Below, in pieces: positions 31,601 through 42,463 of a stretch of DNA of 64,000 nt (its first letter is position 1; each line of letters begins with the position of its first letter). Source of the stretch: Solea solea (taxonomy: Eukaryota; Chordata; Actinopteri; Pleuronectiformes; Soleidae); the NCBI RefSeq assembly GCF_958295425.1, contig NC_081153.1:13793001-13857000 (forward strand), given 5' to 3'. Below the pieces are notes generated by a model. That model saw nothing but the letters and a program-made list of their open reading frames with translations. It was not told the DNA's origin and ran no database searches. The translations under genes and the position numbers were made by a program.

Positions 31601-34467
31601 ATCTGAAATGTGTTTTTGTGGGTGTAGGTGGTGTTGGGGAGACATGGTCACACATTTAGGGTGCAGATTTATTAAAAAAAAAAGGAACAAATTGGCCCTC
31701 TAAAAGGACTCAGCAACAATTCCCTGCATATACCGTAGGTCAGCAACCTAAAGCAACTACTGAAGCCAGAAGAGGTGTCTGGTCTCGATCCAGATGGCAG
31801 TCGTTAAAATAATAAAGAGCTGCAAAAAATACGGATGGGGTGTAGGGAGGGTATCATACCAATGAGCAACATACCACGGCAGTGCTCTGGGACAGACCAC
31901 AGAAACCCGGGCAAACAGACATAAAGGGAAGAACAGATGGGCCGGGGGAAAAAACTGGTAACAAAATAAAACCAAAGAAATGAAAAAGTAGTAATTTGAT
32001 AGACTGAGTACAAACGGAGGTATGAAGCAACAGCAAAGGCTTTTCTTGTGTTCCTTTCTTTGAGCTGTATCTTTGTACATCCATGTGTTCAACACAAAGT
32101 GTAACCACTGACACAAGCGGAATGGCTTTAGGCCAATTTTACAGCCAGAGGCTTAAACCAACAACTATGACACAGTTGGAATGGTGCTTGGATTGGAACA
32201 AATATATAACGCAACGGTCAAAACCAATCAAATCAACTGTTTTCCTTTCCTTTGAGTTTGAAATATGACATTAAAATGTCTAAAAATGACAAGACTGATG
32301 GTATATATATGGTGGAGTTAGTACTCTGCATACCCATAGAAATCTGTCGTTCTGTTCAAAGTAATGGACCGTTTCATTTTGGTCCCCTTTGATCAACACC
32401 ATCTGCTTTACCATCTCTGTTGTAACTTCCGGGGGAAACCACCAATGAATATGTTTTTTTTTCCAAGTTAGGCAGTGTGTTGTCTTTTTTTTTTTTTATT
32501 TATATTGTGCATTTGTCACTAACGAATCACAACTACTTCGTTTGCAGCAAGTTCTGCCACCAACGGTCTCCCTGTACAGCGCAAACGGGAAGTTCAACCA
32601 AATGAGACAACAAAGCAATTCCCACGCCGCTCTCTGACATCACCAAACTACGTCTTTGGAAACGAGTTAAAAGCACTGCGTTCACTGTGCTGCCTTGCGA
32701 AAGATTGTTCTGCAACAAAAGAGGAAACTAAAAGTGTAACAAAGTGCACAAACACCACCTAAAATAAATCAGCATGGGAGGACGTCACACCACTGCTCAC
32801 ACTGTTGCTACGCAAAAAAGCCAAACAGAAACACTAGTGCAGCATTCACCATCTATTCACTGTTATCTGTGAGGGGTGTAATCCTCAGATCTCACTTCAC
32901 TGGCCTGTAACGACTGATCGGCCTAGATTGGATGACACCCATTCATATCCCAGCTGCAAAATGTTTGTTTGTTATTAAGTAAAAACTGGCCACAGTATTA
33001 CCCACACAACAAGCTTGTGCGGGAGATCTGCAGCACAGAGTAGCAATCACAATTAAATCTACAAACGATGCTTCTGTATAAATCCCCCACATGTAGTACA
33101 GCAGAGGCAAGTCTCCCCGATAGTTATGTCCTAAATTAGAGAGATTTTCAGACACTCTCAATATTCATATTGATGCTGATCTTGTCTTTATCTTTCAAAA
33201 AAACCCATCACGGTCCACGTCGAACTTAAAAAGAGAGGAGGAGGAGCTTCTTTGCGATGGTCTGATAATAACAAAATAGTAAGAAAGGGCAACGGTCCCT
33301 AAATGTGGTTCTATGAACAGTCATCTGTACGGAGATGCTGTTATTGTTTTGCAGAAACAGAAAGATGAAGCTCAGCTCCCATTTTCTGACCAATTTGTGC
33401 AGAAATCTAGATAATTCCAAAGGGCTCACTGTACTTTTTCTTGCAACTGTAGCTTGAAGTCAGTTTCATCCCAGCATGTTCAATACAAGTCATTTATACA
33501 CGTTACACAAAGATAAAAATTCAAGAAATCCAGTGCTAAAAGGAATCTATGAATCACTGGTGTGCTCCAGGGCATATACAACACACAAAACGAGAGACAG
33601 CGCATCTGGGTTTCATTAGTATGCCAGGGCAAGATGAAAAACGACTAATAAAAGACACGTTACTCTGCGTTTCATCACAGGCTGCGCCGTGGAGAACCAC
33701 TCTGGATGGAATAAATCCATTCAGGCACAGAGCTGCTTATAGCAGCTTTGGTAAGCCCTGCAGCGCAGCATCATGAGCCTTCATCTTTGTTTCTAACTGT
33801 CACAGGAAAACTGATTCCAGTAAAGAGCTCGACTTAATCTCTATTGAGTCACTTTTCCCTGACACAGCTGCAGCACAGCTATCTGCTCCATGCAGCGGCC
33901 AGGGCCAGAGGTGCATTTATGTTTCGACTAGAACCTCAAAGGAAACAGCAGGCAATAAAAAAAATAAAAAAAGAAGTGATTTGCTGGAAAACAACAGGCA
34001 ACTGATTCTCCGTGAATATAAATTATTCACTTAGTGACTTCTATTAAGTCATTATTTATAGGAACCATATTGAATTCTACTCACTCAATCATCCTGTGGT
34101 CCTGGATATGCCGATGAAGGGAAATCTTGTCACTGACATAGATATTGAGGGCATAGTTCTCTATGCTTTCCTCCTCGAGTTTCTTTTCCTCAGGACTGAG
34201 GGTGAGGTGCGTAGCCCGACCCCACTCCCCCGGAGCATTGCCCTCTAGCACTGGCTTAATGTACAGAGGCCTCGCCAGCAGCCCCTCAGCCCCTCTCTCC
34301 TCTGACAAGACCTTATCTCTCTCCAGAAATTTGAGGTCCTCATCTTCCTCCTGCACAGAGGATGGGAACGAGGCACGCTCCAGCAGAAGGTAGCCCAGCC
34401 ACAGTAGCCACAGCAGGAGGCACGCCTTGGCCAGCACACCCAGTTTTCGAGAGAAACGCCCCCTCAT
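22513..34467 (-). CDS. galnt4: Polypeptide N-acetylgalactosaminyltransferase 4-like, complete, 10 coding exons
   Basis: Golgi enzyme adding GalNAc to Ser/Thr; mammalian GALNT4 prefers already glycosylated mucin peptides through its lectin domain. Joining 34467-34085, 31602-31433, 29886-29697, 28929-28744, 28662-28545, 27401-27225, 26022-25891, 25301-25191, 23784-23632 and 22644-22513 gives one frame of 583 residues (human GALNT4: 578). Features: membrane anchor 11-29; DxH D232-C-H234; WGGENLE 339-345; HPCSHVGH 360-367; lectin domain about 453-583 with CLD 462-464 and QQW 577-579. GALNT4-type stretches: [72 protein letters not shown]. Mammalian GALNT4 is a single-coding-exon gene, so the introns here are notable. 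Exon lengths and phases match galnt12 next to it. Assignment as the true orthologue rather than a GALNT4-related paralogue rests on residue similarity only. Confidence 0.9.
22816..23024. mobile_element. Short inverted-repeat element, left copy of a tandem pair
   Basis: Same internal order as the right copy at 23,025-23,299: TACATGCATGTTAAAAGTC, TTAATGTCATG, GATTCATAGTCT, TACTCCTGCATGTATAC and AGTCGGACTGGAGTC. The left end is damaged (CACTCTACATGC). Confidence 0.65.
23025..23299. mobile_element. Short inverted-repeat element (MITE-like), right copy
   Basis: Ends CAGTGCGTTTACATGCAT and, inverted, CAGTGCCTTTACATGCAT, differing at one base. The inside repeats TTAGTCGGACTA-type palindromes. 275 bases in intron 9 of the galnt4-like gene. 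No transposase is encoded. Confidence 0.75.
23632..23784 (-). CDS. galnt4: galnt4-like coding exon 9: lectin beta repeat
   Basis: Codes residues 490-540: [20 protein letters not shown], then [10 protein letters not shown]. Acceptor CTGCAG, donor GTAAGG. A damaged copy of this exon lies upstream in transcription order, at 24,060-24,182. Confidence 0.93.
23929..24222 (-). pseudogene. Decayed tandem copy of the galnt4-like gene's 3' end, with pseudo-exon 9
   Basis: Within intron 8. 24,060-24,182 matches exon 9 and its donor flank (shared TCCCAGAGGATACT, GACTTGATGTCCCC, GAGGACAGTGCTTCA, GATGGAGGTCTGTC). In the minus-strand frame an extra base turns the His-Asp region into a stop (TGA), and the donor GTAAGG is lost. 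23,929-23,985 matches 22,329-22,385, which lies past the true stop codon, and about 24,170-24,222 matches intron 8 sequence near 23,840-23,900. So the copied block ran from the 3' UTR to intron 8, and its exon 10 part was later deleted. Confidence 0.85.
25191..25301 (-). CDS. galnt4: galnt4-like coding exon 8: lectin alpha repeat
   Basis: Codes residues 453-489: [20 protein letters not shown], then [16 protein letters not shown] at 462-464 keeps the Asp that binds GalNAc in this family. 111 nt, one codon shorter than in galnt12. Confidence 0.93.
25891..26022 (-). CDS. galnt4: galnt4-like coding exon 7: end of catalytic domain and linker
   Basis: Codes residues 409-452: [20 protein letters not shown] to [11 protein letters not shown]. 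Acceptor TTCCAG, donor GTGAGT. 132 nt as in galnt12. Confidence 0.93.
26048..26420. mobile_element. MITE with TAGGGGTGTCAAA ends in galnt4-like intron 6
   Basis: The left end TAGGGGTGTCAAA and the inverted right end TAGTGCTGTCAAA match at ten of thirteen bases. Rich in ATCGCGTTAAT and ATTAATTA. Non-autonomous DNA transposon pattern. Confidence 0.65.
26695..26885 (+). repeat. tRNA-derived SINE in galnt4-like intron 6
   Basis: A B-box-like GGTTTGATCC near 26,730 is followed by CTTGGTCAAGACACTAAACC, the standard body of a fish SINE, and ends in an A/T-rich tail with AAATAAAG. A head-less relative lies at 17,766-17,880. Confidence 0.6.
27225..27401 (-). CDS. galnt4: galnt4-like coding exon 6: HPCSHVGH segment
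   Basis: Codes residues 350-408: [18 protein letters not shown], then [20 protein letters not shown] and [11 protein letters not shown]364 is at the conserved metal-ligand position. Acceptor CTCAG, donor GTAGGA. Confidence 0.93.
28545..28662 (-). CDS. galnt4: galnt4-like coding exon 5: WGGEN motif
   Basis: Codes residues 310-349: [20 protein letters not shown] and [18 protein letters not shown]. Family motif at 339-345. Acceptor CTCTAG, donor GTGAGT. Confidence 0.93.
28744..28929 (-). CDS. galnt4: galnt4-like coding exon 4: catalytic domain core
   Basis: Codes residues 248-310: [45 protein letters not shown]. Acceptor TTTAAG, donor GTGATG. The following intron 4 is only 81 bases, the shortest in either gene. 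Confidence 0.93.
29143..29156 (-). promoter_or_regulatory. CTCF-like motif, 13 of 14 positions, in intron 3
   Basis: Reads CCTGTAGAGGGCGC on the minus strand, the same 14-mer as at 6,970-6,983. A shared repeat may have carried it to both places, which weakens a regulatory reading. Confidence 0.25.
29424..29448. repeat. TG microsatellite in galnt4-like intron 3
   Basis: Dinucleotide GT run. Confidence 0.9.
29697..29886 (-). CDS. galnt4: galnt4-like coding exon 3: DxH metal-binding site
   Basis: Codes residues 185-248: [20 protein letters not shown] and [21 protein letters not shown]232 and H234 form the Mn2+ site. Acceptor GTATAG, donor GTGAGT. 190 nt as in galnt12. Confidence 0.93.
30924..31290. 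mobile_element. AGAGCTG-ended MITE in galnt4-like intron 2
   Basis: The left end TAGAGCTGACAC and the inverted right end TAGAGCTGCAACTA. Rich in ATCGATTA. Longer relative, in opposite orientation, of the element at 15,604-15,852 in galnt12 intron 1. Confidence 0.7.
31433..31602 (-). CDS. galnt4: galnt4-like coding exon 2: start of glycosyltransferase fold
   Basis: Codes residues 128-185: [55 protein letters not shown]. Acceptor TTTCAG; donor GTTTGA is non-optimal, but the phase and homology fix it. 170 nt. Confidence 0.92.
34085..34467 (-). CDS. galnt4: galnt4-like coding exon 1: tail, membrane anchor, stem
   Basis: Codes residues 1-127 and two bases of E128; donor GTGAGT. Anchor [19 protein letters not shown], then an acidic stem, then the conserved [17 protein letters not shown] and [20 protein letters not shown]. 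The frame stays open upstream to the splice acceptor, but the first ATG is at 34,467. A longer N-terminus is possible if the upstream exon supplies an in-frame ATG. Confidence 0.9.
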
Positions 34468-34533
34468 GACGGACAGCCCCAGGGAGGCACCGTGACTGGC
34501 GGAGCTTCGGGGTGCCCGACAGGACACAAGCCT
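34468..34533 (-). other. galnt4: 5' UTR part of galnt4-like exon with upstream splice acceptor
   Basis: A pyrimidine-rich tract ending CCCCCCAG sits just above 34,533 on the minus strand, an apparent acceptor 66 bases before the ATG. It implies at least one upstream non-coding exon, which I could not locate. Confidence 0.6.
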
Positions 34534-35114
34534 CTGGGGGGAAAAGAGAAAGGCGATAGGGTTGTAAAATATTTTATTTTACATATCAGGTGTTAATGCG
34601 TTTTAATCAACTAAATCATATTAAAAAGTGGCCTTAGGACATAACTCTTAATAGACCAGAGCACCGCTAATCAACACTGACATTTTAAATATAAGGTCAG
34701 GCATGAAACCCTCTTGTGACCATCATGATAATCAGGACACCTGGATTTATATTGATTTTACAGCTGTAGAATTGTCCAAAAAAATTGAGTCAATGAGTGA
34801 GTGCTTCTGCCTCCTTTTTCCAAGATAACTTTCAATTTCAATATCTGGCATTTTTACGGTACTAAGACGCTGGCGTCACAGATGTGTGACGCGCTGGTGA
34901 ATAATGACAAGTATTTGGACACAAGATCTATTTCTCTGCTTTCCGGTATCCATCCATCCATCGTCTACCGTTAGGCACCCTAACCCTTCAGGAAACAGCT
35001 GTAGGTAACTGGACATGCTCGTGTTGAGACATTTTACCTCTCACCCAGTTCTTGTCAACAAAAGCTCAAACTGGATGTTTATACACAGCATAAATGTTTT
35101 AGCTACAGCAATGC

Positions 35115-35136
35115 ACCCCCCCCCCCCCCCCCCCCC
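35115..35136. repeat. Poly-C tract
   Basis: About 22 C bases. The length is unreliable in most sequencing chemistries. Confidence 0.9.
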
Positions 35137-35814
35137 ATTTTTCTAACACATATTTGCATATTCATCAGTTTTGTGCTGCAGTACTTTATGTAGCAAACAC
35201 ACTGCACCATTACATCCAAGCCTACTCGTATTTAAAATAACCTCAATGAGTCGGGCCTCAGCAAGCCTTTTGTTCAGGTTGAGATTAAAAGTCAGGCCTT
35301 TTGTAAAGGCTTCCTAATTTTAGGACTTCCATTGTCTGAGACTGCCCAGAGACCTGGGTGGAACATTTGCACAACCAGACAGATCCCTTTTATCTGGACT
35401 TAAAAATAGGATTTGCAGAAACACATAAGGAAAATCGGTGTCAGATTAAAGTAAGATATTCATGTCTGTCAGATCGAGTCACCGTGTGTGAATATGAAAG
35501 ACGGTTGCAGTAATTAAGAGCACTTGGCTGTATTGACACTGAGCTGAACGTAATCACATTACATTAATTTTAAAGCAGCGTGCAGAGTGTTGTTTACAGG
35601 ACTACCAGCCAGTGCCAGATAAACAAATACACACACACTCCTTCCTCTTATCCACATCAGAGCCCAGTCATGGTTGTTTCCTTATTTTGGGCTTAATTCT
35701 GGTAACAATTTGATTTTGCCGCTGGGAAAGCGCTGTAAAACAAAACAAAAACTGCATCAGGGTGCTGTGATACAAAGTCAGGGGGAACTCAATTTCCACT
35801 GAGTTCTTGAAAGT

Positions 35815-35842
<28 letters not shown>
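35815..35842. repeat. CAG trinucleotide repeat
   Basis: About nine AGC/CAG units, not in a recognisable coding frame. Confidence 0.9.
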
Positions 35843-35846
<4 letters not shown>

Positions 35847-36565
35847 CAGCTCAGTCCTTTCACTCTCGTCTGGGCCTGGGCCAGAAGACTAGGGAGTCCT
35901 GAGGTTACAAAATGGAGACGCCTGGAGACAAAACCCCCATTTACTGGTTGTCCATCACACTTCCCTCTCTCTCTGTCTCTGAATCCGATAGCCATGCTTC
36001 CTGACTAAAAAGGTACTGAAGAAAAATGAAGGATAAGAATTACATGTACTTTCCCAACCTCTTTAATAGCGATGAAGGAACCGGTGAGGACAGTTCATTT
36101 CTATGACGCTGGAGAAGGAAGGACGCCATCACTCTCCATGGTTAGCCTGGAATGAACAGCGTGTACTACACACACATGGCTCATTTCCTCGTCAGCCAGT
36201 CAAGAGAAAAGAGCAAATAGCTGTAATGTGTAACATGCAGTAAGTACAAGAGGAAGAGGTTACACATGCTGCAGCTGAGAAAATAAAGCAATCCTGCTGT
36301 TAGGCTTGTAGAACAGGTATCGCTGGCTCCCCTCCACAGCACAAACAGCTCTTTACTAAAAACGATCTGTGCATACAACACTGACTGAGAGGGCTGTAAA
36401 ATGAGCCTCGGAGGCGTTTTAGGCCCAACAGATAAAAGCTGGACAGATAGAGACTTGAAATGTGCAACGACACGAGAGAGCCTTGATAAACGATGGTTCT
36501 CTTTTCTCTCTTCACCTTTGCAAAAAGGGAATCAAGAGAAGAACTCAGACCACTTGGGGCTGAAC

Positions 36566-36830
36566 ATCCATCCATCCATCCATTTTCTACCGCTTTATCC
36601 TCCACATGAGGGTCACGGGGGGTGCTGTGCCAAACAACCATCCACTCACACTCTCACCCCTACGGTCAATTTAGAGTGTCCAATTGACTTAATCCCCATA
36701 TTGCATGTTTTTGAACTGTGGGAGGAAACTGGAGAACCCGGAGAAGAAAGGCCCTTGTTTCCGACTGGGTCATGAACCGGGGTCTTCTTGCTGACCACTA
36801 CACCAACCGTGTGGTCCCTTGTCAAAATAT
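36566..36830 (-). repeat. tRNA-derived SINE, full-length-looking copy
   Basis: On the minus strand the head reads GGTTGGTGTAGTGGTCAGC (A box) and CCCGGTTCATGACCC (B box). The body contains CTCCAGTTTCCTCCCACAG, and the tail has GGAT repeats (CATCCATCCATCCATCC on the plus strand). Same family as 50,883-51,118, 43,155-43,345 and 1-115. Confidence 0.75.
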
Positions 36831-37844
36831 CCCTTCAGATGAATTATTGTCTTGATCTAGGCACATCTTTTTCTACAGACTGAAGAGAACATCTTTGCTC
36901 CTCACAGATCTGCACACATATCACACAGTAAATTTTGAAATTTTTACATTTTAAAGGTGGTTTTTTTGCATGAAAATGAGAATAATGATTACCATTCCTC
37001 TGATCAAATCATATCGCAATCGCAATCCCTGAGGTCTAATAACAGGTTGCAACGATTTACCCATTGAAATTAAATCTGCTAAAGACCCACCTCTTCTCCC
37101 TTCATTCAAGTTGAAATGACTTGACACAATATCAATAAAATCTAAATATTATTGAGATAACTTTCAAAGCGAAATGCTTTAAAGCTGTTGTGCAACTTTT
37201 AAATATAAATAAATGCCTGTTACATTGGAACCACATGGGATCACACAGCTCTGATTAAGTTTATCAGCTCATTGCGACTATCTCTGGATTTATTACTTTA
37301 ACAGTGTTTGGAATCTCATGTCAGCCAGTGACATTCCCACACTGCACACAGGAAATTAATGGTTTTACAACAAGACTGATAAGACTGACGAAGGCGAGGG
37401 AAAACGCCTCTAAAGCTTTCAGAAGTGGCCTGTGCTGATAAAAAAAACGCTGATAATTCACCGATCAAGCAGTTTGAGAACATGAAAGTCCGACATGATT
37501 GAGAAATGGGCTCTTATTTGGCGGCATTTTCTGAAAGTTTACAGATACAGAGTGGCCTGGTTAACACCAGACTGTATGTCAAGTTCATTTGAGTCTGGAA
37601 AGTGTGTCATCTCCTCCCACTTCCAATGGGCGTGACTAACAGACGTAGATTTCCAAAAACATCTTACAAAAACATTACATTTTTTATTTAACATTCTTAA
37701 GTGGGAATATAATATAATTATAAATGATGAGGGGCTGGAATTAGTGGGAAGATTTTGGACGAGCCTGCACATAATATTCAGCGTTTGAGACCCGTCAGCT
37801 TCGGAGACTTATTTGAAAGTAAACCAAAAAGGGGTAAAAGAAAC
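36831..37844. other. Gene-free AT-rich stretch, nothing recognised
   Basis: Only short chance reading frames; no repeats that I could match elsewhere in the window. Confidence 0.5.
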
Positions 37845-38323
37845 AGGGGTGGGAATCACAGGGTACATGGCGATACATTGTCCACAATACCAATAATATT
37901 GCGATACAGCGATTCTGTGATAATCAATATCTTGCAAGACAAACGTATAACAATACACTGCAATATCTGCCTAACTGAAGAAGACCTGAAAAGTTCACAA
38001 GTGCAGTATTTTTCTATTTAATCTCAACATAGAGAACGAAGTCTATAAAGGATAAGGATAAATATAAATGTATTGACCGTGGATGGAGCAACTCTTATCC
38101 CGCTGTAAACTCTCTCTTCTTCAGCCAGGTAACTTCCACCCAAGTTTCCCCCCATTCATTTGAGCAGCGCCACCATGAGGAGACACGCAAGAATTAACGC
38201 CCAGTGAGCAAAAACAGCAGTGTCGTAATTTGTTGATTAAAACATTGATATTTGCACATCCATTATCGTATTACACGAGGAAGGACAATGATTTGTCAAC
38301 AAACGGATGTTTACCCACCCCTA
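37845..38323. mobile_element. GGGGTGGG-ended inverted-repeat element
   Basis: The left end GGGGTGGGAATC and right end TACCCACCCC are inverted over nearly all of ten bases. The inside has CGATACATTG and GCGATACAGCG blocks typical of a common fish repeat. No coding capacity. Confidence 0.55.
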
Positions 38324-38582
38324 AAAAGAAGTGAGTGATAGTTTGTAAAATATTGACATTAGATATTGGAAGTTGAGGCACTACAGTATAAATCACTAGG
38401 ACTGTATATACGTGTCCAGTATCTTCAGGTCACTGCTGGTTTTTGTTTCTCATGATGCTCCCAACAATGGAAATTCACCAACACATTGTGAAAGTTTTAT
38501 ATTCACTGCAGTGTGCGATAATATCATATATCACCATGATACAGTAGAATGACGATGTGACATCACTGTGACTGTATATTAA

Positions 38583-38918
38583 TAAGGGATGGGAATCGGT
38601 CTCAGTCCGATACTGGTCAAAATCACTGGTTCGGATATCGGACAGATAAAAATGTAGAATCTGATACAATCCAAACATCTTTACTGTATATTGCATGCTT
38701 CATTACACACAGACGGTAAAAATGTTAATAAAAACCAACAATAGCATTTTAGCAGAGTCAGTTACACAGTCTTGTCAGAAATGACTCAGCACAAATGTTT
38801 TTGTCAACAGCTTCATATGTTCATAAATGGTCTAAAATGGCTGTATCGGAATATATCGGTATCGGTCGATAGTTGTAGATATCGGTATCGGACACAAGTG
38901 GTATGGGGACATCCCTAA
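38583..38918. mobile_element. TTAGGGATG-ended inverted-repeat element
   Basis: The left end TAAGGGATGGGAAT and right end ATGGGGACATCCCTAA are inverted. The inside has repeated ATCGGTATCGG and GATATCGG. Non-autonomous element. Confidence 0.6.
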
Positions 38919-41108
38919 TATTGATGCTCTATATCTTACACACATTATCAGGTTTGGTTTTGTTAGAGAGGAAAAGAGGATTAAGAGACTGAGGAAGTGA
39001 GACTGAGTGAGTCTTCACACAGAGCAACAGGTTTCTCCCCATGTGTCAAACTACATCATCGTCAGGGTTTGAAATGTGTCCAACAGAGTCTGGACGTCGC
39101 ATACATTAGTAAACAATAACTTATAAGAATAATAAAAAAGTTTTTTTTTTACGACAAAACGACTGTTACTGAATGAGTTTGGAACTTATTTGCTTCATTA
39201 AAGTCGTTTTTCGCTGTCAAATGAGTCGCCCTGCAAGACTCTATCACTTAAACATGCAGGAGGAGAGTCGAAAATGCAAATGAACGTATCGACAGCGAAC
39301 ACAACACTATAAAAAGCGGGATTAAAAGAGAGAAAGATAGCATTGATGCGGTGATTTATTTACCTTCAGACACGGGTTACATGTCTTGGACTATCTTTAA
39401 AGCATGTTGGGGCCGTCGTTCGTCAGACTGACCGTCCTCCACTCGAACCTCTTGACTTGCAGATGTCAGCATACCCACATCCTCCTCCTCCTCCTCCTCC
39501 TCCACCAAAATATGCGCTAATGCAGCCGTGAGAACCAACGAGCTTCCGGTACGACCTTTCAAAATAAAAACACAATACGGTATTTTGTATATTAAAACAG
39601 AACAGAAATACTGTTCTACTGTATATGCCAGGGTGTGTGATCAGAGTGGAGCTGAGGAATTTTGACCAGAGTGTGTAGAAAATGAAACAATTAACAAAAT
39701 ATCTTAATCTAATCTCACTGTAAAGTATATGTGATGAAGAGGAGGACTATGAGAGAGCAAATTATCTTATTGGGAATAAATCTGCCTTCTGTGAAAGGTC
39801 TGTAGCTGGACCTATTGACACCACTGTATTTTCACGTTGGTGATATTAGTGTCACTTCAAGAGCTCAATATATTCTCAAGTGGTACTTAATTTAAGTTTG
39901 AGAACCACACAGTAGTGGCAAACCAGGCAAACAAGTGGCAAAGACAAAGAAGGCGAGAAAGAGTCATGCAAACGAGGGGTTAAACTTATTTTCACTCGCT
40001 GTACATCCAGGTTACATTTCAATCCACACATAACCCTAACACTAACACTAACATCAAAGGTCCACAAAGGCACGTTCTTTTTCTTCATGGACATTCACTT
40101 AAAGGCTTAAGGCTTCAACTGTTCAAACGTTATGCTGTAACAAGTAATCCTGCATTCATCATTTAAACTAAACCTAAACTAAATCAACTCAATCCTGGCT
40201 CCTATACACGAATGAAGAATACCATCCTTTTTGGTAGGCAAAGGCCACCGTAGTTCCTTGTAGCAATCCCACCATTAGACCATTATTAAATAAAAAATGT
40301 AATAAATGTTTTTCTTTCAGCTTCTCCAATACTCGATGAATAATTATATGCACAAAATATGAAACATTTTGAGACATTTAAGACAGCTTTTACTAAATGT
40401 TTCTCATCTTTTAAAATTGTCTTCAAAATGGACATTATAGTCATAGGACTGCAAATATGACTTTCTGGAAACTTTTATGACGTGTTTGAAGTCTGTATCA
40501 TATTCTTACCTTTATTTCGCATATGAAAGCCCTTCAAGTGAAATAAAACATCTCCATACAAGAAGTAAATAATAAAAAGAAAGGTTTAATTCTGTCATAC
40601 TTCCGTTTGTCGGTGAGACTCTAACTCCAGTTAACTTGACGCAGCACTCCACGTTAGCCTGTTTATTAGCCGTAATCTGTGTCTTCCTGCAATTCGCCTC
40701 TAGGAATGAAAGGGTGATTAAAACTTTAGCAGGTTTTAGTGGTTTCGTTTCAGTGACAGTGTGAACTCATATTTTGAACTTTAATGTCAAGTTTAATTAA
40801 AATGAACAAATATTTAGGATATGTACTTCTCTACAGACTCCTAAACTTAGTCTAAATTGAAACTTTTAGTGACGCATGTGTGTGTGTGGTGGGGAAGAAA
40901 AGCTATAAAATATGAATGAATTAAAATATAAAAGCTGCTTAAACTCTCGCTTCCTTGTCTGTAACAAATGTATGAGCAATGTGAACTAAGTGACCTTTGT
41001 TCTGTTTAATGAGTGACTCTGCCAAGCCCAGTGGAGACGTGTGGTTTCGCCATTGTATCTGGAACAATACTGTGTTCAGTAAATTGCAACGTTAAATTGG
41101 TTCTTTGG

Positions 41109-41111
<3 letters not shown>
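38919..41111. other. Gene-free stretch, nothing recognised
   Basis: A CTC repeat lies at 39,481-39,503 inside a 61-codon minus-strand frame that encodes a Glu run; I do not take this as a gene. The remainder is AT-rich unassigned DNA. Confidence 0.45.

Positions 41112-41186
<75 letters not shown>
41112..41186. repeat. TA microsatellite
   Basis: About 75 bases of TA repeat. Confidence 0.95.
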
Positions 41187-41239
41187 GTAAACAAACTACA
41201 TACAATTTGAATGATTGTACCCAGTGTACTTTGTTATTT

Positions 41240-41478
41240 ATATTTCTAGCAACTTTTACTTTTACTCCACGACATGTCCTTTTACTTTTATAGTAAAACT
41301 TAAGTACATTTTATATCAGAAAAGGACTTTTGATACTTAAGTACAGTAAACGTCATATACTTTAAGACTTTTATTGAAGTAATATTATATTAAAAGTGAC
41401 TTATCAACTTATACCGAAGTCATTTTCTGGTAAAATCCTTGTACTTTTACTCAAGTTTCCCTTTAGGGTACTTTTAAA
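41240..41478. repeat. Dispersed repeat ending CTTTTACTCAAGT
   Basis: Inverted relative of 17,624-17,765 (shared TTTTATATCAGAAAA-type and CTTTTGATACTTAAGTAC blocks). Confidence 0.6.
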
Positions 41479-41840
41479 CATATGAGTATATGATGACATA
41501 TTTGGAACGAATGATTTGACAGACGTTTGCGTCACAGACAGAATCTGAAGTCACAAAGTGTCTTAATGTTCTGGAGGATGATGAAAGGATCTATTCGTCT
41601 TCTGCATGAATGGACAATGACAGAGAGAGAGTGCGAGTGCGAGTGTGAGTGTGTGTTCTGTGTGTTTGCCATCTTAGGCGTGGTGTGCTTTCCTATGAAG
41701 TGTAGGTCCTGATCCGGCTGCACTTCACTTGACCACAGTGTGTAGAGTTACGCTGTTGTCACACCTGCAACAACTGGCAACTTGCCACTGTCTTCTATCT
41801 CACCCTTTCTTTCTTTTCTTGCCTTTCTTTTTCTTCTCAC

Positions 41841-41842
<2 letters not shown>

Positions 41843-41875
<33 letters not shown>
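41843..41875. repeat. CT microsatellite
   Basis: Dinucleotide CT run of about 33 bases. Confidence 0.95.
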
Positions 41876-41877
<2 letters not shown>

Positions 41878-42436
41878 GTGCTTTCATCCAGAACTGAAGA
41901 AGGTCCCATTTCTGTGATAAGGATCTGGGGCTTTTCACAGCTACAAGGAGGGCTCTTGCAGGTCTTGTAATCCAGCCTTTCACCCTGATTGAAACTACAA
42001 ATCCTTTCTCTATAAACATGCAACAGATTATTCACAGCTGAATTTGTGTCAAGGTCCTTTATTTATTTATTTTCGAACATATTTCATGTTTGAAATGAGG
42101 GTAGGAAGAAGTAAGAACTTGAACTTTGTATTATATTCTCTCTTGGACCCCTAATCTATATTGTATACAAATCAGAAGCTGATATAATGATAAATTGCTG
42201 TCTATAGTAGAGGACTATTCACAGTTGACATAAATAACTTTCTAGATTAATTATTATACACATGCGTACGTAAATGAACATACATTAATTACAGATGATG
42301 TTTTTCAGCTTTAGCTCGTTCCATAATTTCATTGCATAGATTGAAATACATCTAAGCATTCTATGAATCTTTAAATTGAATCCCTTTAGATTATAGATAA
42401 TCCTTTAAACAACAGGGTTTTTTTTTTTACCCGACA

Positions 42437-42463
42437 GGCCACACACACACACACACACACACT
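42437..42463. repeat. CA microsatellite
   Basis: Dinucleotide AC run. Confidence 0.9.

Larger units (their letters stand above)
34534..36565. other. Gene-free stretch upstream of the galnt4-like coding exon 1
   Basis: No coding sequence recognised. It holds a poly-C run (35,115-35,136), a CAG repeat (35,815-35,842) and a short block near 34,815-34,860 that resembles part of the repeat at 7,755. An upstream non-coding exon of the galnt4-like gene may lie here or further right. Confidence 0.4.

Noticed and set aside
34468..34527. A GTG-initiated extension of the galnt4-like N-terminus
   Set aside because: Vertebrate nuclear genes rarely use GTG. The ATG at 34,467 places the membrane anchor at the usual distance, and the upstream bases look like a spliced 5' UTR.
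39377..39562. A 61-codon minus-strand frame with a Glu run
   Set aside because: The Glu run is a CTC repeat; no family, no supporting exons.
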